This document shows positions 1 to 7,540 of a stretch of DNA of 7,907 nt, in pieces. A program made the position numbers and the translations under genes. Under the pieces are notes generated by a model that saw only the letters and a program-made list of their open reading frames with translations, was not told where the DNA came from and ran no database searches. Source of the stretch: Ferruginibacter sp. (GTDB lineage: Bacteria; Bacteroidota; Bacteroidia; Chitinophagales; Chitinophagaceae); contig JANXOQ010000402.1 of the NCBI GenBank assembly GCA_025357775.1, positions 1 through 7,907 of the forward strand. Reading direction: 5' to 3'. The stretch's first letter is position 1. Each line of letters begins with the position of its first letter.

Positions 1-139
1 CGTGAATATTTTAAAAAACTCAATTTATTACATAGTAAAATTTTAGGCAAACATGTAAACAAGAATTATAAATATTCGTAAATCTGTGAATAATACAAAA
101 ATTAGTAATTATTGTGTAAATTAAAATAATAAAAAAGAA

Positions 140-148
140 TAACTTTTG
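140..148 (+). promoter_or_regulatory. Possible -7 promoter box for the outer-membrane protein gene
   Basis: The string TAACTTTTG resembles the Bacteroidota -7 consensus TAnnTTTG with one extra base between TA and TTTG. It would place transcription start near 153-156, leaving a leader of about 30 nt before the ATG at 186. The nearest upstream TTG (112-114) is about 25 bp away, longer than the usual -33 spacing, so the -33 half is not supported. Basis: motif seen, function inferred. Confidence 0.35.
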
Positions 149-185
149 CAGAGTGAAAATGAATTCACAACAAAAAAAGAATCAG

Positions 186-824
186 ATGAAAAAGATTATT
201 TTGATGCTTGTAGTTATTACAAGCGTAAGTGCAAAAATAAATGCACAAAGCGAAAAAAATGATAATGCAAGTAAATTCCATATTGGAATAAAAGGTGGTG
301 TAAATGTATCTAATGTATACGATACAAAAGGACAAGATTTTGTAGCAAAAGCAAAAACAGGTGTTGCAATTGGAGGTTTTGTACAAATACCAATTGGGAG
401 TTTAATTGGTATTCAACCAGAAATCTTATACTCACAAAAAGGGTTTAAAGGTACAGGCACAATACTGGGTAGCCCTTACAGTTACAAGCGCAGTACAAAC
501 TATTTAGATATTCCAGTTTTGTTAACTATAAAACCGACAGAAATGTTAACAATAGTTGCTGGACCACAATATTCATTTTTATTAAGTGAAAAAAATGAAT
601 TTCAAAGTACATTATTTACGTCTGTCCAGGAACAACAATTTAAAAATGATAATATAAGAAAAAATATATTATCGTTTACAGGTGGTGCAGATTTTAATTT
701 TGATAAATTAGTAATTGGTATTAGAGGATCTTGGGATTCACAAAATAATGCTGGTGATGGCACAAATAATACACCTCGTTACAAAAATGTATGGTACCAA
801 GCTACCCTTGGATACAGGTTTTAA
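186..824 (+). CDS. Outer-membrane beta-barrel protein, PorT-like porin family
   Basis: Predicted 212-residue secreted protein of the small outer-membrane beta-barrel class common in Bacteroidota (PF13568-like). From the ATG at 186 it opens with a clean signal peptide: MKK, a hydrophobic stretch IILMLVVITSVSA, then a likely cleavage at INA|QS around residue 20. The mature part begins with the typical 'FHIGIKGGVN' strand. It continues with alternating amphipathic strands, including 'GIQPEILYSQKG', 'YLDIPVLL' and 'VAGPQYSFLL', and ends in GYRF, with the terminal Phe expected for outer-membrane insertion. The reading frame is also open from a GTG at 153 and an ATG at 159. Those starts would add a charged, Lys/Gln-rich extension before the signal peptide and would lie at or near the inferred transcription start, so 186 is preferred. 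It appears to be a single-gene unit. The ligand or cargo cannot be told; many members have no known function. Confidence 0.9.
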   Translation: MKKIILMLVVITSVSAKINAQSEKNDNASKFHIGIKGGVNVSNVYDTKGQDFVAKAKTGVAIGGFVQIPIGSLIGIQPEILYSQKGFKGTGTILGSPYSYKRSTNYLDIPVLLTIKPTEMLTIVAGPQYSFLLSEKNEFQSTLFTSVQEQQFKNDNIRKNILSFTGGADFNFDKLVIGIRGSWDSQNNAGDGTNNTPRYKNVWYQATLGYRF

Positions 825-854
825 TTCTTTATTTATAATTCAACAAATATTAGG

Positions 855-894
855 TACAATAAATAGTCGGGTTTTTATCCGACTATTTATTGTA
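855..894 (+). terminator. Long perfect hairpin between the barrel gene and dps
   Basis: Bases 855-870 pair perfectly with 879-894, giving a 16-bp stem that contains TAGTCGG/CCGACTA around an 8-nt loop rich in T. It lies 30 bp after the barrel gene stop and ends 21 bp before the dps ATG. This fits a transcription terminator for the upstream gene. No run of T follows on the plus strand, however, so it may instead be an mRNA-stabilising 3' structure or part of the dps leader. Confidence 0.65.
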
Positions 895-915
895 TAAAAA
901 TTAAATATAAAAATT

Positions 916-1389
916 ATGAAACCAAATATTGGTATATCAGAAAAAAATATAAATATTATAGTAGATACTCTTACAATAATATTAGCAGATGAGCATGTAT
1001 TGTATATGAAGACAAGAAAATTTCATTGGAACGTATTTGGAAATAGTTTTATGGAACTGCATAAACTTTTTGAAGATCAATATACTGAAATTGAAGAAAT
1101 AATAGATGAAGTAGCAGAACGTATCAATAAATTGGGCAGCAAAACTATAGGTACTATGAAAGAGTTTTGCGAAATAGCAAGGTTAAAGGAGCATTCAAAA
1201 AAATATCCTGAACAAAAAGAAATGCTGAAAGAATTATTATTAGATAATGAAGCTTTAATAATTGAATTGCGCAAAGATGTAGAAGTAGCTAAAGAAAAAT
1301 TAAAAGATGCAGTTACATCAGATTTTTTAACTGGATTAATGGAACAACATGAAACAATAGCATGGAAACTTAGGAGATATTTAAGCTAA
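916..1389 (+). CDS. dps: Dps-family ferritin-like DNA-protection protein
   Basis: This 157-residue protein belongs to the Dps/NapA mini-ferritins, which form 12-subunit shells that oxidise Fe(II), preferably with H2O2, and store Fe(III), protecting DNA from oxidative damage. The signature 'RKFHWNV' is followed by 'LHKLFEDQY' and 'DEVAERI'. The inter-subunit ferroxidase ligands all fall at the family spacing: His37, His49, Glu53, Asp64 and Glu68 (Glu53 takes the place of the more common Asp). Length is normal and the four-helix pattern is complete. The N-terminus is short and has few lysines, unlike the Lys-rich tail that E. coli Dps uses to bind DNA, so direct DNA binding is uncertain. The ATG at 916 is preceded only by A-rich sequence with no Shine-Dalgarno. 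No clear -7/-33 pair is visible upstream, because a hairpin occupies the expected promoter position. It is bounded by hairpins on both sides, so probably monocistronic. Confidence 0.95.
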   Translation: MKPNIGISEKNINIIVDTLTIILADEHVLYMKTRKFHWNVFGNSFMELHKLFEDQYTEIEEIIDEVAERINKLGSKTIGTMKEFCEIARLKEHSKKYPEQKEMLKELLLDNEALIIELRKDVEVAKEKLKDAVTSDFLTGLMEQHETIAWKLRRYLS

Positions 1390-1474
1390 GATTTAATGAT
1401 AAATTGGGTAAAAACAAAAAGGAGTTGCGCAAAATAATTTTTGTATTATAAATTATAATATTGGATGTAATTAT

Positions 1475-1514
1475 TCCGTTTAGATACATTTAAAAGTATG
1501 CTAAACGGATTTTT
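1475..1514 (+). terminator. Intrinsic terminator downstream of dps
   Basis: TCCGTTTAG (1475-1483) pairs with CTAAACGGA (1501-1509). The stem extends inward with ATAC/GTAT across a single bulged G at 1500 and closes on an 8-nt loop. A run of five T (1510-1514) follows, then a second T-run after an AG. This is a classic Rho-independent layout, located 85 bp past the dps stop. Confidence 0.8.
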
Positions 1515-1716
1515 AGTTTTTGGTTAATTAACACAATTAGCTTAAAATAAAAACAAAGAAAATAATTAAATATTTGAGTGCAATTATGTATAAAAATATT
1601 GTAAATGTTTTGCAATTAAAAAACCTAAGGCTAAACAAACTTTAATACATATTACTTAACTTTTTTACAATTATTTATAACTTTATTTTTTCATTACTTC
1701 AAAATGTCCCTGTAGC

Positions 1717-1729
1717 TAACAAGCTGTTA
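1717..1729. promoter_or_regulatory. Short inverted repeat, possible operator
   Basis: TAACA and TGTTA form a perfect 5-bp inverted repeat around AGC, 45 bp before the AraC gene start and directly upstream of its possible -7 box. Its position would suit an operator, perhaps autoregulatory. Repeats this short arise by chance in AT-rich DNA, so the call is weak. Confidence 0.2.
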
Positions 1730-1742
1730 AACAATATTTAAC

Positions 1743-1750
1743 TAACTTTA
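1743..1750 (+). promoter_or_regulatory. Possible -7 promoter box for the AraC-family gene
   Basis: TAACTTTA differs from TAnnTTTG at one position and lies 25 bp before the TTG start at 1775, a plausible leader length. No convincing TTG -33 element is found at the expected spacing. Motif seen, function inferred. Confidence 0.25.
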
Positions 1751-1774
1751 TATAACAAACTTGAATTTTTTTTC

Positions 1775-2335
1775 TTGAAAATACACATAAAATATATGGT
1801 AAGTGCTCGTTGCAAAATGCTCGTAAGGGATACTTTAAAGGCACTTGGGCTGCACTTTGTAATGGTAGAGCTTGGTGAGGTAGAAATAATGGAAAATATT
1901 ACTACCGAACAAAGAGAGCAACTAAAAGTAAATTTGAAAGAAGCTGGGCTTGAACTCATAGAAGATAAACGAGCCATACTTTTAGAAAAAATAAAACTCA
2001 CCATTATAGATGTTGTACACAATAGGGAAGAAGATACAAGAATAAATTTTTCACATTATTTGAGCGAAAAATTAAAGTACGATTATACACATTTAGCCAA
2101 CATTTTTTCTGAAGCAAACAGCACTACTATAGAGCAATATATGATAGCACAAAAAGTAGAACGTATAAAAGAATTGATAACATATGATGAACTAAACATT
2201 ACAGAAATTGCATGGAAAATGAATTACAGCAGTGTAGCACATTTAAGTAATCAATTTAAAAAAGTAACAGGACTTACGCCATCGCATTTTAAAAAAATAA
2301 AAGATATTAAAAGACAAAGTTTGGAAGAGTTGTAG
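1775..2335 (+). CDS. AraC-family transcriptional regulator with HMA-like N-terminal domain
   Basis: This 186-residue DNA-binding regulator has its AraC/XylS domain at about residues 90-178. The first helix-turn-helix lies near 103-124. The second is at 142-168 ('NITEIAWKMNYSSVAHLSNQ', followed by the signature 'TGLTPSHFKK'). Residues 1-75 show a beta-alpha-beta-beta-alpha-beta pattern resembling heavy-metal-associated (HMA) domains. The usual MxCxxC metal loop reads M8-V-S-A-R-C13, keeping only the second Cys. From memory, many Bacteroidota AraC proteins have this layout, starting roughly 'MxxxIKYMVSxRCK'. By that resemblance the TTG at 1775 is the likely start; the first in-frame ATG (1796) would delete strand beta1. 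The upstream gene ends with a terminator, so it has its own promoter. A metal or redox role is inference. The next gene begins 113 bp downstream on the same strand, so cotranscription with the kinase is possible. Confidence 0.93.
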   Translation: MKIHIKYMVSARCKMLVRDTLKALGLHFVMVELGEVEIMENITTEQREQLKVNLKEAGLELIEDKRAILLEKIKLTIIDVVHNREEDTRINFSHYLSEKLKYDYTHLANIFSEANSTTIEQYMIAQKVERIKELITYDELNITEIAWKMNYSSVAHLSNQFKKVTGLTPSHFKKIKDIKRQSLEEL

Positions 2336-2421
2336 TGTAGAATGATTTTGTAAGTTTAGTTGAATACTATCTCTTAAAAAATTAGTGGAAAAAGAACGAA
2401 AGAAAATATATAAAGAGGAAC

Positions 2422-2429
2422 TATTTTAG
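2422..2429 (+). promoter_or_regulatory. Possible -7 promoter box for the kinase operon
   Basis: TATTTTAG matches TAnnTTTG except at one base and lies 19 bp before the GTG start (34 bp before the in-frame ATG). No -33 TTG is seen at the right spacing, so this is a weak candidate. Readthrough from the AraC gene is the alternative, since no terminator hairpin is visible between 2336 and 2448. Confidence 0.25.
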
Positions 2430-2448
2430 CAGAAAAATAAAAAACAAC

Positions 2449-5400
2449 GTGAAGCAAATTGATATGATACTAACAAATGAAAACAATGAAGCTATGTTGA
2501 AAAGTGATTTTTTTTTACAAGAAGTTTTTATGAAAGCACCTGTAGCAATGCTTGTACTTACTGGCATTGATTATAAAGTAGAAATGGTAAATGAATTAAT
2601 GCTGCAAATATTAGGTAATAAAAATATTAATTTACAACAACCAATTTTTGAGCAAATGCCCGAGCTAGCAAAGCAATTAAAAAGCAGTATAGATAGTGTA
2701 TATATAACAGGTATTGAAACTAATATAAAAGCATACCAAACTAAAGGTGTAATAAATGAAGAAAAAGGAGATTATTTTTTTGATTTTATAATAAAAGCAA
2801 AAAAAGAAATTGATAAAAGCATAACTAGTATTATAGTAGTTGCAAATAATGTAACTACACAAATACTTACTACAAAAAAAATTATAGAAAGTGAGCAAAG
2901 ACTCAGTGAAATGGTGCATTCATCCCCATCGCTTATTGCCATTTTAGAAGGAGAAGATTTTATAATAACAATGGCTAACGATTCTATTATAGAGCAATGG
3001 GGAAAAGGAAAAGATGCAATTGGGAAACCTTTTCTAACCATACTGCCTGAGTTGGATGCACAAGGTTTTGGAAAATTATTGCGCAATGTATATCTAACAG
3101 GTAGGCCTTACTATGCATACGAAATGCCTGTAAAGCTTGAAATGAATGGCGTAATGACAGAATCTTATTTTAGTTTTATATATCAAGCACAGCGCAATAG
3201 TAAACAAGAAATATGCGGTGTAGCTATTATGGCAAGCCAAGTAAACTCTCATGCAAAATTAAATGTACAATTAAAAGAAAGCGAAGAGCGATTTAGAGAG
3301 TTGGCAGATAATGTACCCATATTTATTTTTATTATAGAACCAAATGAGGTTGCTACTACAAGCTTTTGGAACAAAACTTTTTTAAATTATACGGGGCAAA
3401 CATTTAATGAATCTATAGGAAAAACATGGAATGAATTTATACACAAAGAAGATATACCTAGCATAATGGAAGTGTACATTTATGCATATGAAAAGAGAAT
3501 TTCTTACGAATTACCGTTTATTAGAATAAAAAGATATGATGGTATTTACAGATGGTTTCAAATAAATGCAAACCCACGTTATATACCTACCGGAGACTTT
3601 ATGGGTTATATTGGTACAGGCGTAGATGTACATGATCAAAAAATAAAAGAAGACATATTAAAAATAAGCGAAGAAAAATTTAGACATTTATTAGAGCAAG
3701 CACCTGTACCTATTTGGATTTTAAATGGTGCAAATATGCGATTAAATTTAGCCAATGAACTTGCGCTAAAAATTTGGAAAGTAGGTAGAGAAGTAATTGG
3801 AAAACCGTTTTTAGAAATTGTACCAGAGCTAAATGGACAACCTTTTATGACTATGCTATTAGATGTATATAATAATGGAGTTTTACATAACGAAAACGAA
3901 ATTGAAACATTTTTTTTAAATAAAAAAGGACAAAAAGAAAATTATTTTTTCAATTTTGTATACCACCCTACAAAGCTTGAAGATGGCACTATAACTGGTA
4001 TAATGGTAAGAGCTACTGATGTAACAGAGCAAGTATTGGCAAGAAATTTAAACAAGCATATATATGATACACAAGCAAAAGTTTTAGAAGAAAGAGTGAT
4101 AGAGCGTACACTAGCACTAGATATAGCCAATAAAGAATTACAACAACGTAATAAAGAAATTGCATTTAGCAAATACAATAAAATATTTTTAACAGAGTTT
4201 TCGGAAAAGTTTTCGGGCAGTAATATTCAAAAAGAATTTTTTAATTCACTGGTAAAATTTATTACGGATATAACTAAATTGGATTATGCGTTTATAGCAA
4301 AATTTAAAGACGTAGCTAAAGATGAATTTACGCTAGAAACAATTGCAGTAAATAAGCTAGGAAACCCGATAGAAAATTTTGATTACTCCATACATAATGA
4401 CTTTAACAAAAAAGTTGTACACGATACCTTATTTGCGTATACAGAAAATGAAAAATTCTTTTTTTTGAAATCGGAGATTGTGGCAAAATTTAATGTAGAA
4501 GGTTACATTGGTGTAACACTGTACGATGCAAAAGAAAAAGCCATAGGCGTAATAGCTGTAATGCATAATAAAAAAATAGAGGATGAAGAAATGGTAAATG
4601 CTATTTTAAAAATAACAGCAAAACGAACGGAGTTGGAATTTGAAAGAATTGCAAATGAAGAAAAACTTACAAGTAATAATACCATGCTTGAAGAAAAAAA
4701 TAATTTGCTACAAGAAATAAATAACCAACTGCAACAAAAAAATAAGGAAATAGAACAAGCAAACGAAAAATTATTAAACGATTATGCAAGAAGCCTTATA
4801 GAAGCTAGCCATGACCCCCTTGTAACCATTAGCACAGATGGCAAAATAATGGATATGAATGAAGCAATGGTAAAAGTTTCAGAATCAAGTAGAGAAAAAC
4901 TAAAAGGAACTAATTTTAAAAATTATTTTACAGATAAAGAAAAAGCAAAAGCAGTATACGAAAGCGTTTTTGCTAAAGGATTTGTAACAGATTTTCCACT
5001 TACAATGTTAAATGGAAAACTTACAGATGTATTATTTAACGGCTCGGTATATAAAGATGCAAAAGGTAAAGTGCAAGGAGCTGTAGTAGTAGCAAGAGAT
5101 GTAACGGATCAAAAAAAAATAGAAAAAAATTTGGTACAAAGTTTAAAAGAAGTATCCGATTATAAATATGCATTAGATGCATCTTCCATTGTAGAGGTAA
5201 CAGACGATAAAGGAATTATTAAGTACGTAAACGAAAACTTTTGTAAAATTTCTCAATATTCATCAGAAGAACTTATTGGTAAAACGCATAGTATGATAAA
5301 TTCTAGCTCTCATACGTCAAAATCTATGAATGACTTATGGGCAACTATTTCTAGCGGAAAAATATGGAGAGATGAAATAAAAAATAAAAAAAAGGATGAA

Positions 5401-7098
5401 ACATTTTATTGGGTGCTAACTACTATTGTACCATTTTTAAATGATGCAGGCAAACCATATCAATTTGTAGCAATAAGAACTGATATTACACAGCAAAAAA
5501 AGATTGAGCAAGATTTAATAGAAGCAAAAATAAAAGCAGAAGCATCATCTGCCGTAGCAGAAGAAGCTGCAAAATCTAAACAACAATTTTTGAGTAATAT
5601 GAGCCACGAAATACGTACTCCCATGAATGCTATAATTGGATTTACAAAAGTGGTATTAAAAACGGAACTTAATCCAAAACAAAAAGAATACATAAGTGCT
5701 ATAAAAATGAGTGGCGATGCATTGATTGTACTAATAAACGATATTTTAGACTTAGCAAAAGTGGATTCAGGAAAAATGACTTTTGAGAAAGCTCCGTTTA
5801 AATTGGCACTATCTATAGATGCTATGTTGCATTTATTTGAAACAAAAATTCAAGAAAAGAATTTAATATTAGTAAAGGATTATGATAAAAATATACCAAA
5901 TGTTATAATAGGAGATGCAATACGATTGCACCAAATAATTTTAAACTTGGTAGGCAATGCTGTAAAATTTACAGAGTATGGTATAATAACTGTAGGTGTA
6001 AAATTATTAGAAAATGATGATGAAAAAGTAACCATAGAATTTTCTATATCCGATACTGGTATTGGCATAAAAGAAGAAAAATTACAATCGATATTTGAAA
6101 ATTTTCAACAAGCTACCGCCATTACATCACGGCTATATGGTGGCTCAGGGCTTGGGCTAGCAATTGTAAAACAGCTGGTAGACCTACAAGGTGGCAAAGT
6201 ATCTGTGAAAAGTAAAATAGATGAAGGCACTACTTTTAGCTTTATTTTAAATTTTAATAAAAGTGAAAGCGATGAAATATTAGAAACAGAAATAATGGAG
6301 CTTGACGAAGAGGTTAAAGATATAAAAATATTGGTGGTAGAAGATATGCCATTAAATCAATTGCTAATGAAAACACTATTAGATGATTTTGGGTTTGAAA
6401 GTGATATTACAGCAAATGGAAAATTAGCATTAGAAAAATTAGCCACAAAAAAATACGATATTATTTTAATGGATCTGCAAATGCCCCAAATGAATGGGTT
6501 TGAAGCTACAGAGTATATTCGCAATACATTAAAATCTACTATACCAATAATAGCCCTTACGGCAGATGTAACTACGGTAGATGTAGCTAAATGCAAAGCA
6601 GTAGGCATGAATGATTATATTGCAAAGCCAGTAGATGAAAGATTGTTGTATACCAAAATTATTAACTTTGTAAAAAAGCCTGTTGTAGTAGTATCTACAG
6701 AGCTACTTATAGAAGCAATAGAAGAACAAAAGATTATAAAATGTATTGATTTAAAATATTTAGATAAACGTACAAAATCTAACCCTAAATTGATGATGGA
6801 AATGATGTCTATTTATTTAGAACAAACTCCTCCACTTATAGGCTTAATGAAAAAAAGTTTTATAAATAAAGATTGGGAAAGCCTAGATGCAGCTGTGCAT
6901 AAGATGATACCTTCATTTATTATAATGGGTATGGACAATAACTATGAAGCCATGGCAAAAAAAATACAACGATATGCAGTAGCTAAACAAGAAGAAGAAG
7001 GAATACGAGATGTGGTAAACCAACTTGAAAATATACTTACCCAATCTTGTAAAGAAATAGAAATAGAATTTAATAATATGAAAAATAAACATTTATGA
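2449..7098 (+). CDS. Soluble hybrid sensor histidine kinase: PAS x6, GAF, HisKA, HATPase, REC, HPt
   Basis: This 1549-residue multi-step phosphorelay kinase has domains in the following order: PAS1 ~20-137, PAS2 ~148-269, PAS3 ~278-398, PAS4 ~407-528, coiled coil ~530-571, GAF ~575-734, coiled coil ~735-781, PAS5 ~780-890, PAS6 ~898-1019, HisKA ~1043-1115, HATPase ~1150-1255, receiver ~1293-1405 and HPt ~1440-1549. Catalytic features are intact. The H-box MSHEIRTP carries His1053; the N-box has Asn1166/Asn1170; the G1 box is DTGIGI (1202-1207) and the G2 box GGSGLGL (1231-1237). The receiver has Glu1298/Asp1299, phospho-acceptor Asp1342, Thr1371 and Lys1393. The HPt His1484 sits in HKMIPSF rather than the usual HxLKGxS. 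No signal peptide or membrane segment is visible, so sensing is probably cytoplasmic; PAS and GAF ligands cannot be predicted. Start is GTG 2449 or ATG 2464. It overlaps the next gene by 4 bp (ATGA). Confidence 0.95.
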   Translation: MKQIDMILTNENNEAMLKSDFFLQEVFMKAPVAMLVLTGIDYKVEMVNELMLQILGNKNINLQQPIFEQMPELAKQLKSSIDSVYITGIETNIKAYQTKGVINEEKGDYFFDFIIKAKKEIDKSITSIIVVANNVTTQILTTKKIIESEQRLSEMVHSSPSLIAILEGEDFIITMANDSIIEQWGKGKDAIGKPFLTILPELDAQGFGKLLRNVYLTGRPYYAYEMPVKLEMNGVMTESYFSFIYQAQRNSKQEICGVAIMASQVNSHAKLNVQLKESEERFRELADNVPIFIFIIEPNEVATTSFWNKTFLNYTGQTFNESIGKTWNEFIHKEDIPSIMEVYIYAYEKRISYELPFIRIKRYDGIYRWFQINANPRYIPTGDFMGYIGTGVDVHDQKIKEDILKISEEKFRHLLEQAPVPIWILNGANMRLNLANELALKIWKVGREVIGKPFLEIVPELNGQPFMTMLLDVYNNGVLHNENEIETFFLNKKGQKENYFFNFVYHPTKLEDGTITGIMVRATDVTEQVLARNLNKHIYDTQAKVLEERVIERTLALDIANKELQQRNKEIAFSKYNKIFLTEFSEKFSGSNIQKEFFNSLVKFITDITKLDYAFIAKFKDVAKDEFTLETIAVNKLGNPIENFDYSIHNDFNKKVVHDTLFAYTENEKFFFLKSEIVAKFNVEGYIGVTLYDAKEKAIGVIAVMHNKKIEDEEMVNAILKITAKRTELEFERIANEEKLTSNNTMLEEKNNLLQEINNQLQQKNKEIEQANEKLLNDYARSLIEASHDPLVTISTDGKIMDMNEAMVKVSESSREKLKGTNFKNYFTDKEKAKAVYESVFAKGFVTDFPLTMLNGKLTDVLFNGSVYKDAKGKVQGAVVVARDVTDQKKIEKNLVQSLKEVSDYKYALDASSIVEVTDDKGIIKYVNENFCKISQYSSEELIGKTHSMINSSSHTSKSMNDLWATISSGKIWRDEIKNKKKDETFYWVLTTIVPFLNDAGKPYQFVAIRTDITQQKKIEQDLIEAKIKAEASSAVAEEAAKSKQQFLSNMSHEIRTPMNAIIGFTKVVLKTELNPKQKEYISAIKMSGDALIVLINDILDLAKVDSGKMTFEKAPFKLALSIDAMLHLFETKIQEKNLILVKDYDKNIPNVIIGDAIRLHQIILNLVGNAVKFTEYGIITVGVKLLENDDEKVTIEFSISDTGIGIKEEKLQSIFENFQQATAITSRLYGGSGLGLAIVKQLVDLQGGKVSVKSKIDEGTTFSFILNFNKSESDEILETEIMELDEEVKDIKILVVEDMPLNQLLMKTLLDDFGFESDITANGKLALEKLATKKYDIILMDLQMPQMNGFEATEYIRNTLKSTIPIIALTADVTTVDVAKCKAVGMNDYIAKPVDERLLYTKIINFVKKPVVVVSTELLIEAIEEQKIIKCIDLKYLDKRTKSNPKLMMEMMSIYLEQTPPLIGLMKKSFINKDWESLDAAVHKMIPSFIIMGMDNNYEAMAKKIQRYAVAKQEEEGIRDVVNQLENILTQSCKEIEIEFNNMKNKHL

Positions 7099-7529
7099 GC
7101 AGTAATAAAAAATTAAAATTATTTTTGGTAGATGATGATGCTGTATTTTTAAAAAATTTAGAAATAGAATTTCTAGATAGTGCAGATATTGAAGTGGAAA
7201 CCTATTCCACAGGTGAATTATGCATAAAAGGTTTATCTAAAAAGCCAGATGTAATTATTTTAGATTATTACTTAGATGGCATAAATCCAAGTGCTATGAA
7301 TGGCATTGCTACATTAGATAAAATAAAAGCTTATAATGAAGAAACTGCAGTCATCATGCTATCATCGCAAGATAGTATAGAAGTGGCGGTAGATTGCATG
7401 CACCACAAAGCATTTGATTATGTAATAAAAAGTGAAACCGCTTTTATGCGATTGAAAAAAAACATAACTAATATTATAAAGTACCAAAAAATGGAAAAAA
7501 CATTGGATTGGTATATGGAGAGGATGTAG
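7095..7529 (+). CDS. Stand-alone receiver-domain response regulator
   Basis: This 144-residue single-domain response regulator is the likely final acceptor of the phosphorelay from the upstream hybrid kinase. The acidic pocket Asp13/Asp14 is in 'FLVDDD' and phospho-acceptor Asp57 in 'VIILDYYLDG'. The switch Ser90 is in 'VIMLSS' and Lys112 in 'FDYVIKSE'. A short insertion after Asp57 ('INPSAMNG') matches a receiver subtype I recall as common in Bacteroidota. After the receiver only about 25 residues remain ('IIKYQKMEKTLDWYMERM'), too few for an output domain, so signalling would be by protein contact or phosphate transfer, as in CheY or Spo0F. Its ATG lies inside the kinase's last codons (ATGA overlap), which implies translational coupling and matched expression. 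The kinase ends with a complete HPt and this protein has its own normal N-terminus, so it is a separate gene, not a frameshifted tail. Confidence 0.93.
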   Translation: MSSNKKLKLFLVDDDAVFLKNLEIEFLDSADIEVETYSTGELCIKGLSKKPDVIILDYYLDGINPSAMNGIATLDKIKAYNEETAVIMLSSQDSIEVAVDCMHHKAFDYVIKSETAFMRLKKNITNIIKYQKMEKTLDWYMERM

Positions 7530-7540
7530 CAAGGTTGAAG

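Larger units (their letters stand above)
1390..1774. other. Intergenic stretch without a gene between dps and the AraC regulator
   Basis: No open frame with protein-like composition is visible on either strand over these 385 bp. The left part holds the dps terminator hairpin (1475-1514). The middle is very AT-rich, with TGCAATTA occurring twice (1579-1586 and 1611-1618). The right part holds a short inverted repeat, TAACA-AGC-TGTTA (1717-1729), just upstream of a possible -7 box. The length suits a regulatory region for the AraC gene; a small RNA cannot be excluded but is not supported. Confidence 0.7.

Noticed and set aside
153..185. Upstream GTG/ATG starts (153, 159) for the barrel protein
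   Set aside because: They add a polar Lys/Gln-rich stretch before an otherwise ideal signal peptide and lie at or next to the likely transcription start; ATG 186 fits better.
165..386. Minus-strand open frame opposite the barrel gene
   Set aside because: It lies within a convincing coding gene, is dominated by Cys/Phe/Tyr/Ile from reverse-complemented AT-rich codons and has no recognisable motif.
715..897. Plus-strand frame overlapping the barrel gene end and the hairpin
   Set aside because: It overlaps the clear barrel C-terminus in another frame, runs into the terminator-like stem and resembles no known protein.
1738..2022. Minus-strand frame opposite the AraC gene start
   Set aside because: Ser/Phe-rich shadow of the real gene, with no domain pattern.
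2772..3086. Minus-strand 104-codon frame inside the kinase
   Set aside because: It lies entirely inside well-matched PAS1-PAS2 coding sequence; composition is that of an antisense shadow.
7095..7529. Response regulator as a frameshifted C-terminal domain of the kinase
   Set aside because: The kinase ends after a full HPt domain and the regulator has its own ATG and a normal receiver N-terminus; ATGA overlaps are typical of coupled genes.
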